Positions 10,761 to 22,200 of a stretch of DNA of 64,000 bases are shown here, one piece after another. Under the pieces are notes generated by a model. It had not been told where the DNA came from and did not search any database. It saw only the letters and a list, made by a program, of their open reading frames with translations. Within the stretch, counting starts at the first letter, position 1; each line of letters starts with the position of its first letter. Source of the DNA: Undaria pinnatifida. Its lineage: Eukaryota > Sar > Phaeophyceae > Laminariales > Alariaceae. The stretch covers positions 4,526,706 to 4,590,705 of the forward strand of contig JABAKD010000021.1 in NCBI GenBank assembly GCA_012845835.1, read 5' to 3'. A program made the position numbers and the translations under genes.

Positions 10761-13345
10761 GTTTTCCCGGGGTGGGGAGCCTGCAACAGCGCACCTACTG
10801 CGGAGTCGGGGGAGCTTAAAGAGGTGAGGGCTAGTGTTGGCAGTCAACCTGAAAGCGCGGTTGCTTTGATTGTCGAATATTATGGTTTGTCCGTGACTAC
10901 CTGAGAGCACAAATTCAGGAAACGCAAGGAAAATCAGGAAACTTTAGGGAGAAATGTTCTGCGATGAGGCTAGCATGACCACAATATGTCCCCCACACTC
11001 TGGAATTATTCCGCACACCGGATAGATCACGATCTAGATCGTCTAGATCCTAAGGCTGTCGTTTTGATATCTTGTACAGGATATTTGCAGTTAATATCCA
11101 ACCGATGAAGCATGGGCTAAGCAATGCAGATCATACTACTTCACACCCGTCGATATGATCTAGGCCATGCAGAACATACAGACCAGAGATATATCTTCGC
11201 TCACAGACACTAATCATAAATATGGGTCCGATTTCTGGCGTGTAACAATATCCCCTTGGCTGTCTCCACCCGCCTGATAGAGTTTGATAACGTTGCCTTG
11301 GTCATGCTTGTTAGAAAACGCAATGGTTGACACCGCGCCAACAACACTGAAAGCTGAACACGGCTTCTGCGGTCTGTCTCTCGCGAATGATATATATTCG
11401 ACGCTATTGGCTCACCCGTCGTAATGAACCTGTATCTCTGGATTTCTTTTTATTCCAGGTGTGCCCGGAGTTAACCTTAATTGTCATCGAACAGTCGCCC
11501 AATTCTTCGGCTGAGGAGACGTCCCCACTTCCAGAGGTAGCCTCAGTGCCTCCCACACCAGGGGAGGCGGCATCGCCGGGCAGACCCAGCACATCACCGC
11601 ATAATGCGCAAGCATTACCCATATCCTCGATTTCAGGGAGAGCGGCATCGCTGATCGAACAGTGCTCATCGCTACCTCCGCAACGTACGGTTAGGTCTCC
11701 ACAATCGCAAGCAGCATCCCCGGCGGCTACGCCAGCCTCGGGAAAAATAACAGCACCGGTGAAGACGTCCCCCTCGCCACCACCGCCACATGCCACTACA
11801 CCGCGACGACCACAACCACCACCTGTGATCCCGTCGCCAACTGCCCCCGAACGACCGCACGCATCGCCTATGACGCCGCCACGTGTTACACGTCAACGAC
11901 GGCAGGCAGCACCACCAACTCCTACGTCATTTGCATCTTCGCGTCAACAAACGCCGCCGGCAGCAATTCCGACGTTCGCAGGCGTAACATCGCGGGCCTC
12001 CTCGACACCATTCGCTGCACCTCCACGGCGGCGCAAAGCTTCTGCGACCCCAACGGCCAATACCTTTCCACGACGGCAAGCAGCCTCTGCGGCAAGCCTG
12101 ACACCAGTGATTTCAACACCACCAGTCAAGGTCTCTTCGTCACCAGCGCCATGCGTAGCACCAAATTCACGACGGCAGGCAGTCCCAGTGACCCCGGCGC
12201 CAGCTGTAACTTCGCGGCCGCATGCAGCCCCTGCGACCCCGACGTCACCAAAGTCGACATCACCGGCCAAGATTTCGCCCCCACAACCATCGCCGCCTTC
12301 TTCAACTACGGTGAAGGTAGTACCGATGGCGGGGAAATTCGTGGACCAGAATAGGGCCTCATCTCCGTCTCCTGCACGTACGGCGACGATGGCGGCGACG
12401 GTCGACAACGCCGAGCGTGATAACTTGAACACGGGGGGTGATATCACTGTGCACGCTGAGGTACCCTCCGAAAAGGGAGGAGTAACGGTAAACCTCTTAC
12501 CGGAAAAGGGGACGATGATGGTGGAAACCACGATGTCGGAATTGTCTTCATCACCATCGCCACCTTTTTCACTCATTGTGAAGAAGACAGCGGTCGTGGA
12601 AACGACGGTGAGGAAGGGCATGGAACATCTTGACGCACCCTCCGGAAAGGGAGACCGCACGTTAAAGAGTCTGTCGGTGAAGGCACCAACGACGGTGGTC
12701 GCGCACAAGACGACATCAGCGAGCATGGCTTCGTCGCCGTCGCTACCACGTTCGCATATGGTGAAGATAACCGCGATGGTAGACAAGACGAAGATTGAGG
12801 CCGTGATCCACTCCGAGGCACCTTCTGAAAAGGGACAATGCACCACCGAATCCCGAGAGGCGAAGGTTGAAACGGTTGCGGACAACACGGTGGCGGAAAC
12901 CACGCCCTCACCGCCATCGCCCCCTCCTACATCTACGCTGCCGGTGACACTGGCGATGGAAAGTTCTTTAGCTGAGGAGAATGGTATACACGCTGAGGTC
13001 CCCTCCGAAAAGGAAGACCTCGCGATCACGTCAAAGACGGTAAACACGGCAACGGTAAAGGGTAGCCTGGAGGGTGAAAACACTGAACACGAGGAAACTA
13101 CCTCTGGAAAAGCTACCTCTGGAAAAGGACCGCGAGCGCCCAAAGTCCGGAAAGCAAAACCACCGCCTTCGGAGGACCAGATCACCGCTGCCAAGGCTCG
13201 AGCAGAGGCCCGCAGCACAAAGCGTAAGGAAAAGAAGAAAGCGCGGGACGCTGCGCTTAAAGTGCTCGGGATAAAGAAGGTGAAGGCAAGAGCATGTTGT
13301 GTGACGGATTTCTTGCGACGTTTATTGGACTTGGCAGACCTGTAG
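10761..13345 (+). CDS. Pro/Ser/Thr/Ala-rich low-complexity protein, two exons seen
   Basis: Exon 10761-10823 has a pyrimidine-rich acceptor (TTGTTGTTCAG) and a GAG/GTGAGG donor, and reads 21 codons in phase 0 ending GELKE. The next exon starts at 11459 after TTTTTATTCCAG and continues in phase (VCPELTLIVIEQ) to a TAG at 13343-13345; the bases 5' of 11459 in the same frame are probably intron. The large exon encodes about 628 aa. The first half has recurring Pro-rich phrases (RRQA..TP), the second half four or five loose copies of a unit with H.EVPSEKG, and the C-terminus is Lys/Arg-rich. No membrane helix or known domain is seen. The first coding exon is not identified. A role as a wall-associated or nucleic-acid-binding disordered protein is only a guess. 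The opposite strand has a 488-aa frame, taken here as a shadow. Confidence 0.5.
11025..11240. repeat. AGATCAT-rich dispersed repeat, copy 1
   Basis: Lies in the putative intron 10824-11458. It is dense in GATCTAGATC and CAGATCATAC words and resembles the segments at 23275-23650 and 48050-48330 in the order of its motifs. Confidence 0.55.
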
Positions 13346-13775
13346 AACACGGAGCAGCTTAGCGTATGATGTGCGGTCAGACCTCGAGCAACGTTTATTG
13401 GACGTAGCACACTTGCAGAGCTTGGGGCTACTCATGACGTGAGGCCTAGATTTCACGCCATTTTTATTGGATGGAACACACTTACTTGTAGAATTCGGAG
13501 GTAACCGCATAAATTGCGGTCTAAATTGGATTCAATTGTTATTGACGGCGGAAAACTAGTAAAACTCGCAGCTAAGTAAGACGTGCGGTCCGGATTTCAT
13601 TAAATTGGGTTTTGGATCGAGCACACTTGTAGAATTCGGAGCTTGGTACAACGTGCTGTCTAGATTTAACGCATTTGTTTTGGACGGGGCAAACTTGAAT
13701 AATTCGGAGCTCGGTTCGAGGTGCGGTCAAGATTTCCGGGATGTTTGTTTGATTGGACGGAGCAAAGCGTAAGGG
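13318..13775 (+). repeat. Tandem satellite, about 71-bp unit, about 6.5 copies
   Basis: Units begin with variants of TTTATTGGACGGAGC and contain GTAGAATTCGGAGC and ACGTGCGGTCTAGATTT. Starts fall near 13319, 13394, 13466, 13537, 13605, 13677 and 13747. Copies are diverged. The first unit supplies the last codons and stop (LLDLADL) of the preceding reading frame. Confidence 0.8.
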
Positions 13776-14775
13776 CAAGCGGCGAACGCGCGGTGCGGTG
13801 ATTAAATGTTCCTTCATCAAGGCGACAAAAAGCAATTGCATGTTTGTTGAATGTGTACATATCATAGATATTTAAAGCTACCATACTAACACAAACATGC
13901 CCTTGCCTGAGCAGCCTTGATTCCGAGATGGTTTTAGGGCTGCGTCGCGCGTATGGCGCTTGTGCTTGCGCTTTGCTCTGTTCAATAAAACACGCAAGAA
14001 ATCTAGACGCCACGTCGTACTTAGCTCGTTACCAGGTATCTGCAAGTTTGTTGCGCCCAATAAAAATTGATGAAATATAAACCGCACACCATACTTAGTT
14101 CCGAATTCAATGAAAAGATGAGTAAGTATGCTGCTGCTGCGAGTAGTCATCCAATAGGCAAAATATCGCAGTGCTGAATATCACACTGGATGCCATTCGT
14201 TGTCGATGTGTTCATTTGTTCGGTGCAGGCTACAGTGCACCAACTGTGTATTGTGCAGGGAAACGTGGTTTGGTTCCCCAATCGATTTCTTGCGTAAAAA
14301 TTGCCATGAACCCCATCGTCATTCGTTTTTGTGCAGTGCGAGCAGGTCACTATTGCTACGTACCAGGTATGATTTGTTGTTACTCTTCCACTCTCCGTCG
14401 GACAATGTGCGGCGCTTATCATACTGTCCACGTATACGTGGAAACTCAGAATCCAATGGCGTATCGAAGATGTGACCGTTTAGATGTGCAAATATATACC
14501 TGACAAACGTATTTAGATACTTCAGGGCGTGCTATGTGACGAATTTAATGTAAATTTTACCAGTACGGGACAACCCCGTAACATTCGGAACTACAATAAC
14601 TTTATGGCCTGCGGCTCTAATCCAGCCTTATGGGCTGTTGAGTTTGCAAGAATCATAGCTCCGATAGAAAAAATACATAATACTGCTGATTCGTAGTCCG
14701 AGGCTCATAACCTGTTGGGGATGTAGCACACAAGCGTAAAAAATGCGCTAACAAAAGCACTTCTCGCTTGTCCAG
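13776..14775. other. Intergenic, inverted satellite copies
   Basis: At 13985-14115 the reverse strand shows two further units of the 71-bp satellite (GAATTCGGAACTAAGTATGG, then TTTTTATTGGGCGC), so the array has an inverted partner about 230 bp downstream. The rest, about 14120-14775, shows no supported gene. Confidence 0.5.
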
Positions 14776-15934
14776 CAGGACGGAGAAGGAGCCTCAGCAA
14801 ACTCAGACGAAGCATCAGCGTCGGCAACGGGTCTTGGCGTAGGGACGGGTCCGGGAGTACCTAGAGTCCCCTCTTCAGAAGACGTATCAACGACAGAGTC
14901 GGAGACGTCCGCTGTTGTCCAAAGCGCGAGTGCTGCCGCATCATTTGGGCACCCTACTTCAGGAGAGCTGCCTGGATCAGGCTCGGGCGCGCTTGCCGGT
15001 GTCCAAGGTGCAAGTGCTGTCCAAGGCACGAGTGCCGACTCGCCGCTCGGCAAACACGCCACCACTCTACCCGGGCTCCCGACTACGGGAGACGTTTCAA
15101 GTGCAAAGACAAACACGGAGACACCTGCTGGTGTCCACAAGGCAACCCCCCCCCCCGCTGCGGGAGAAGGTGCTTCTGCTAAGTCGTCGACTGCTCGTGT
15201 CAAGCAGGCAGCCTTCTGCAGAACCTCGGGCGAAGTTTATCAATGGCACTCGGGCGGGTCTGCTGCTGGGGTTTCGATCTCAGGGATGTCTAACTTTGGA
15301 AAAGTTTCGTCTTCATCAGAAAAATCGGGCGCGACGGCTGATGGAATGATACCAGGAAAAACAACCGGAACTGGCAAGGTGATGTTTCTTTTCTTCACAC
15401 CCCTACTGTATTACGCTCGTAAAGTATGATACAACCCGGAGAAATACTAGTGAAGGAGCCGACGCCAAGTGCCAATATCTGCAGGTATAACATTTTCTTT
15501 AATGTCAGTGTAGAGCTCATCAAGTGAGGCGCTTCATAAATGCGTTTAGCACCTTTGCCGCAGGGTAGTATGCGTCGCATGCACAGGTATGGTGCTTAGG
15601 AGGTACCAGAGCTAAGTGTGCCAACCAGTACAAAACACCTCATAACAAGAGACGTAAATGTACTGACCCGTTCTGGGTTTTTTTGTTTTAAAGAGGGTGT
15701 CCTACATTTTTTTTTGTGTAACGACTACCGGATTTCTAATATGCCTCGAAATATCAGTCTCGCTTCCTTACCACCCTGGTTCTTATTTTTGTCCTGTTCT
15801 GTTGTGCTGTGAGCTGTTGCGTACCTTCGTGTTCCATGATAGAAACCGCGCAAGACGAAGGACCCTCACACCCACGAACGAACAAGGAAGCAGCCGGATC
15901 TGCCACCATTGGTACCGTTTCCACTTTTGGGTAA
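14776..15934 (+). CDS. Putative Ser/Ala/Gly-rich single-pass membrane protein, partial model
   Basis: An open exon runs 14776-15378 (201 codons, phase 0 at both ends) between an acceptor-like TTCTCGCTTGTCCAG and an AAG/GTGATG donor. It is rich in Ser, Ala, Gly and Thr (SASATGLGVGTGPG). A possible last exon, 15758-15934, follows ATATCAG and reads in phase into a hydrophobic helix (FLTTLVLIFVLFCCAVSCC) and a 38-aa polar tail ending at TAA. The architecture echoes the C-terminus of the giant repeat protein. The second exon overlaps a dispersed repeat copy (15660-15830), so the helix could be fortuitous. No start codon exon is seen. The opposite strand has a 151-aa frame of similar bias, so strand assignment is uncertain. 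Confidence 0.33.
15660..15830 (+). repeat. CCTGTTTCTYATTAGG family copy
   Basis: Shares the order CTGGGTTT, GAGGGTGTCCTACA, AATATCAGTC, CCCTGGTTCTTATT, GTCCTGTTCTGT with copies near 29930-30060, 30985-31130, 35140-35300 and 35755-35900. Confidence 0.5.
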
Positions 15935-16116
15935 TAAAATATTGTTATGCTATTTTAATGCTCGTCATCCGACAGTGGGCAGCATTAGTTTCGATGTCGA
16001 TCACCTATACATTATTCGAAGAAGAAAACGAAGGGAAAAACACAAAAAACGAAAGTCTATGCACGAACTGTAGCTCCCTACGGTACCTAATAATGAAGTA
16101 TTGCTTTTGTTTGTAG

Positions 16117-16257
16117 CGGTTCGTCGTACACAAGGAAGGCCATCACGGATTACATTATGTTGCACCCAAGAGTATTTGAACGTGACGGAGTACACTCGTT
16201 CTGGCGCTATCCGTTTACATGTCTCTACAGGGTGCGTCCTGCTGGAACCCTCCGGAG
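16117..16257 (+). CDS. USP candidate upstream exon
   Basis: Acceptor TTTTGTTTGTAG precedes 16117 and donor CGGAG/GTGACT follows 16257. The frame reads DYIMLHPRVFERDG then YRVRPAGTLR. Its two leftover bases (AG) join the T at 17096 to give Ser just before GLQNPGN. The phase match is the main support; no domain is recognised. A competing GTGAGT lies 13 bases downstream. An in-frame ATG (DYIMLHP) could be a start. Confidence 0.38.
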
Positions 16258-19200
16258 GTGACTCCCAAGCGCACGTGAGTGAGAGCAAGTTGCCCACCAA
16301 GGCGGTACCGTAGGGTGGTCAGTTTTTAGGCCCACGCGAGCGTGGCTGGCCTATTACTGGTATTATTGACTGTGTTCACACGCCTTAGGGATATCCATCA
16401 GATTGAACACCACTTGGTTCTGCCTCAAAGGCAGCTTTTGGAGGAGACGCGTAGTAGGTCGTCAAGTGAGGAGCCTCAGGAATATTACGGCGCACTGCAA
16501 CATCACTGCCGTGGAATTTTTTGTCTCTAGCGCGTCGCTCGATCTCATGAGGTGGACGAAAGCTCCGACGATTGCGGTGCGTTCGATGCCCTTTCAACGG
16601 CGGTACCTGACATAATGAATGGTCGCACCTTTCATCGGCGTGAGATATGGTATCAGGCGCCGTTCAAAATTAGCCGATGTCTTGAATTTACGTTGAACGA
16701 ATTTCTATTTTCCATATCATTAACGTCTTAATTAGGGCTGACACCACTCTGGCCGGCAATGCAGGAGCCGTTGGAGTATTAGGCTGAGCTAAAGCTTTAT
16801 ATTTCCCATCCGCCGGAGGATAAAAAAAAAAAAAAAAGCTGCAGCAGTGTGTACACTAAGAGCTTCATAAATAACCGATCGGATTGATTACATTGATTCA
16901 CTGCTTATTTTTCACCACCAGTTCCGATCTATATCGTATACCTGACCTGGTGACCTGCGGTAGCGTATATATCTTACGGTAAGATTGCTTTTGTACGCCG
17001 TCGTTACTACTTGAGAGAACTTAACCTGCCTTTCGTACGTGCTTGCGTTCCTCCGAACCAATCTGACATGTGCTCTACCATGGATGGGGAGGAAGTGGGC
17101 TGCAAAACCCGGGAAACCGCTGTGCTTCGAACTCGGCATTGCAGATGCTACGCCACGACTCTGTGTTCATGCAGGCGGTTATGACAAGCGGAGGTATGGC
17201 CAGAGCACGATACAGTCCCACTCTGATGATGGCGATGTTGGTGATGTTATAATGATGCTGGTGACGTTCAAACATGGGCTTGTTTGGTTTATATCCGGTG
17301 TTGCGATAGATCGTGTTCAAATATTTCCGCTCTGATGATGATGATGACGATGGTGATACAGACGTTGATGATAATCTAGCATTAGCTTGTTTTATATATT
17401 CGTTGCTGTGATAGATCACGATCAAGCTCATACACCCTTTCACAATTAGGATGTTGACTACGTTGATGCTGTCACGTTGGCTCATCTAAGATATCCGGTA
17501 CTTGAATAGTTCACATTCAATCGTACGGCAGTGGTCCCTCTGTAGTGCTGGCATGTGAAGGCCGGAAATACCTGCACTACAGTGGCAACCGGCACTACTC
17601 CGATTACTGACGCTACCGGTTGTCCCCATATGCGCTAAGCGATTTCACAGGCACTGTGGTGGGCAACCGGCACTATACTGCATGTAATTATTTGCGTGAA
17701 ATATAGCCGGTGGTTACTCCAACGGGTACGAAACAATTCCTTTGGAACAAGGGGAGGAAGGGGTACACGCATAAGCATAGTAAGTGCACCACGGCATTGC
17801 AGTAGCACCCTAACGAACAAAAAAACGGTACTATGACGGGCTGCGGCACACCATCGCGTATCACTTGCAAAGCGAGTTATACCACGAGAAATTGTTATAC
17901 ATACTTAGTCTAGACTATACCTGGTACCATAGACCCAAAAAAAAGGGAAAAGGGAACACCTGCAGACGGATTCCATAGGACCGTTTTCAAGTGCACACGA
18001 TCAAATGTATCGATAAACTTCTGTTGCCCTCGAGGCGTCCGATTTCCAATACCATCCATATATCGAGGCTACGGTATGCGCGGGAAGGGCAGCCGCCGTG
18101 TTTTGCATGGATGTAGTCCGTAGGAGCATAGATTCCGGGTCTGGGGACCAAGGCTATGCGGTAGGGGGATGTTCAGGGCCTCTATGTGTCTTGTGGGTCA
18201 ATCGCGCGAGTGGATACTCTGTCTACTACTGCTTAGCAGTCCTAAGCGTTTTGGTGTAATGTGCTCGTTCGCGAAATTGCTCCGCCATACTTTATTTGTT
18301 ACGGCTCGGAATGGAAATGGTGCGCATTCTGGACAGATGACTGATGATCCCCTTCTTGGTTATACTGTATAGTCTTCTAGACATTTCAGGGGATATCTGC
18401 ATGGTCTACTAGCTCCTGTGACCGGGTGGGAGCCGTACGATCTGCCTCATCTAGCAAATATTTCCAGGGCTAGATCAGATCTGTACTTTCTATGTGCAGA
18501 TCGTCCACAACATCTCTAGGCGACAGATGATGCAGGATCTTCTGTAGATGATCTACCTGGTAGATGATAGAGTTGCACCAATTTTTTTCTAGAGGTGCTC
18601 CTCAATTTGGCAGCTCAAGACCACTCCCAAAAGCTGATTTGGGAAAAAATAAAACTGGTACCGAATGAAAAATTGCATGGCCTAGGTAAACGACTAGAAC
18701 CGTGCAAAAAAACAACCTACGATTTCCGACCATTTTAGGTTAAAGAGCCAAAAACTGCTACCTCTATCGTAGCACGCGCCATGATCTAGATGATCTAGAT
18801 GATCTAGATGATCTGGATGATCTAGATGATCTGGATGTAGTGTTTCGCTAAATAACGCCGTCGTAATTTGCTTGTTAGTATGTTGCTCGGAATAACAAGG
18901 ATGAAATACCTCCCCTGCTGTGTCCTTGGTCCTGAGCGGTCTCCTACTCAATTCACCTCGCCCATCTCCCCGCGATGGTATCAACGTTTGTCTTGTGCTT
19001 GGCGGGTTTCGCGATGTGCACCGCTAAGGAATCGTCCGTTACCCTGCGCCAACAAAGTGTCACATGCCCCCCGCCCTAGCGTAGCACGCGTCTACAATAG
19101 GCACCCCCCTGCTATGTTCCTAAGCTGCCTCCAATTTGAACTTGTCGCCAGCATAGCATTGTTTTTGCTGAAGAAGAAACAAATACCGGTATTGGATATT

Positions 19201-22200
19201 GTCCTACGCGTTGACGATTCAATGGGGGGGGCTATTTGACAAGTGTAACACTATGCATACTCGCTATCTGCTATCTGGCTTTGGTGTTGCTAGGCTCGAA
19301 AACAAACTTGCCAAACCCTCGAGGGCATGCCGAAAAAAGGAGAATAAAGACACCTCACGCCTACAGAATGAAAGACAAGCCGGAGCGATGTGATCACGGG
19401 ATGCCTGAACGAAAAATGGACAATTTTATCTTTGTTTTTCACGTGGTTTAAGAGCCCCCCCGCACGAGACAAAAGTAAGAGAAAGGATAGAAGTAAGAAA
19501 AAAACTTGAGCTAGAGCTAAGCAAGATGAATTAGAAACGGGCTGTAGATGTACACTGTGGCTAAGCGAAAGAGATTAAACTAAAAACTATTTGCACGGCG
19601 CAATGGACTGCTCAAAAACGCCGAAATTTCATTGTCGTGTAGCGGACCTGGACCTTCCAGAAAGAAGAAAGGGGTATACAATTGTCAAGTAGTCGGGTGG
19701 AGGAGGGATAGGACGCACTGAAGTGCACCTGTGGCAACGCAGACGAGAGTAGAACCTACATAGTTGAATACCGTGAAATCTACAAGGAGGAAAGGAATGT
19801 GCTACAAGAGAGATGAAGAAAATATAACTATTAACTTGGGCATGGAGAAGTTTAACACATTAGATAGCAGTATATCGAGAAAACGATCGCTACCATACAT
19901 AGGAGATAGATGTTGGCCACAGACGGCCAGTCAGGAAGGAGACAAGAGAGCATGAGCACAACGTTTTACGCAAGATGTGGAAGAAACGTAAAGAGCGTCA
20001 GAATGTTAGAGGTGTCTCTGTTAAGGGTGGAAACGGTGCTACGTCTCGAAACGGATGCATGATCAATGGTTACATAACTAAGGCAAGCAACAAAAAGCTA
20101 CGCCCCCTCCCCTCCCCCCCATTATGCCTGCACGGTATGTCATAAACCGACGTACTCCGTCCCGGCGCTGTAAGGATGCGAGGGTCTATGGCCACATGAC
20201 CACGGCTATTAGTTCAACGAGTGCTCCCTCCCTCGTCTATGATAAAGCTGCTGCGGGATGTCAACATCAATATTTCGCTTTCATCTGCCCTTGAAAAATT
20301 TGCTTAGTAGCAGCCCTAACACGCCTCCTACCTCGCTTCGTCCATCTCTCCGCCATGCCAAGGGGACACCGTGGGGGCGAAACTGGGTCGCTCGTTCAAG
20401 GTCAGTCTGTGAATCATTGGTGTTCTACGAATTATGTTCGTTTTGGGAATGTTCATGGGTGATCAACGTTGAAGCTCATCCCGCATATCGTCCTGTTCGG
20501 AGATTGGAAATGGATTAATGTCTTGAAACAATCTGAATATATTAAACCTCCCCCCGTCTCGAAAGGAATGCGTGGTCAATGGTCAAATGAACCAAGGCAA
20601 CCAACAAATGGGTACGCCCCCCCTATATCAAGTACTGCTGCCTGGCTCGTGAAAACCCGACGTGCTCCGCCTCGACATAGTAGGGATACGAAGATTTATT
20701 GTCATACGACTACGACCATGCACAAAATGAGTACCCCCGCCCCCCCATGTCTTATTATGTATATTTTGTAGCATGGCAAAATCAACAACAACAAAGACAA
20801 CAATGTCTCCGTTCAAATATCGTGTCATTGTAGAGATTGATTACGGTTGAAAAACCCTACTTCTGGGCTCATGCAATATTCTCCCAAGTACCTAGGAGTA
20901 TCGCCAACGATGTTTGCGGCGTGTACTGCATGGTAGCCCGTTGATGTCTGAGTTTCTAGCTATGGACCCTCCGCCATGGGGGAAGAGGTGCCGGCCCTAT
21001 TCCCTAGTACCAGGTATTTGCTAACACGCAACGGGTCGACTTTTTGGTGATGTCGGCTGGCAATGTTGACTTCACGAAATCGCCTCGTGGGCCATTTCTG
21101 CCTGCCTGCGACTGCCGCCTGCTGCACCTGACGCTCATCACACGCACCCCATACTGAGAATGACGAAATTTCGCAGCTTGTGGTTGCTTGTGCGGCGATG
21201 CAGCTGCCCTCAAGGGAAGTGCAAACTTTCGCTTGGCTGTTATTTTTGCGGCTCAATTTTTTTTCTTCTGAATTTCGACCAATTTCGATACTTCAGCAGC
21301 CCAAAGTCGAGGTGTAGACCTCCGTTGAGAAAGCGCAGACGGCCAATCTGATCAGAATGGCGAGCCCCTGTCGACTCAACACTAAACAATAACACCCGCT
21401 CTCTGCTAAGGCACGGACGGACCAGCTGAAGGTCGAAATGTAGCGTGGTAAAAATGCGACATAATTGACCACACCAAAAAACAATATATAGATATTAGAG
21501 CGGGCCGGAAACCCAGGGGTGGGGGATGGTTCAAGATCCCCCGCGGCCCACTACCGTAGCCCCAGCTAGCGTGATCTTCGTCGGTCGGCCGGTCGGTCGG
21601 CCGGTCGGTCGGTCGGTCGGTCGATCATACTTTCCTAAAAATCGTCCCTCTGATTCTGGTCGTTGCGATCGTGATTGGGTCATGTAATGGAGAAGCTGAC
21701 GTTATTCGTAGAACGCCACCTTTCTCAAACAAGGAATCCAGCCTGAGCCAACAACCCTGTTTCTCACGAGGTGTCGTGCTTTTTACTTGGACAGGTGATG
21801 GAGAAGGCGAAGCGCCCTTGCTTCATCCACCCGGACGTCGTCAACCATCTTGACGTGAGTACCCGAGCGCAACAACACGCGCTGGCGTGCTCCACGATAG
21901 GAGTGCAGTAGAGCATCCGATTCAAGAGCCCCCCCGGGCAGGCCAGTGCTATCGCTCTTGCCTCCGTACCGTTATAATCAGATCGAGTATAATATAGTTT
22001 TTTAGTATAGACACCACGATCATACATGTTTTAGTATAGTCATCACAGCCATATAGATTTTAGGCGTAGGCGTTACAATCACCACACTGGTAGGTTTTTA
22101 GTATAGACGTCGCAAGCCGTGACAAGCGGATGTAGGCGCTCGTAAGTCCGTATGAAAATACGTGGAAGTGTGGTGAGCTTAAGCCTAATTTTTCCCCATC

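Larger units (their letters stand above)
17194..21794 (+). other. USP intronic region; at least one exon not found
   Basis: Holds a TGATGATGATG-rich stretch (17220-17360), a CCGGCACTA copy (17525-17680), AGATCAT-rich DNA (18370-18600), a 9-bp GATCTAGAT run (18782-18838), GTAGCACGCGTC motifs (18759-18781, 19072-19095), two copies of the CCGTCCCGGCAT family (20135-20235, 20635-20755) and a GGTCG microsatellite (21577-21626). An open frame at 21163-21312 ending in GAG/GTGTAG has the right exit phase (QQPKVE) for the next exon, but does not resemble the family. Confidence 0.45.

Noticed and set aside
11944-13410. 488-aa minus-strand ORF opposite the Pro-rich exon
   Set aside because: The plus-strand frame is longer and has fitting splice acceptor and upstream exon phases; the minus frame looks like a shadow of biased sequence.
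18782-18838. GATCTAGAT run as an operator cluster
   Set aside because: Perfect 9-bp periodicity fits slippage; no associated gene start.
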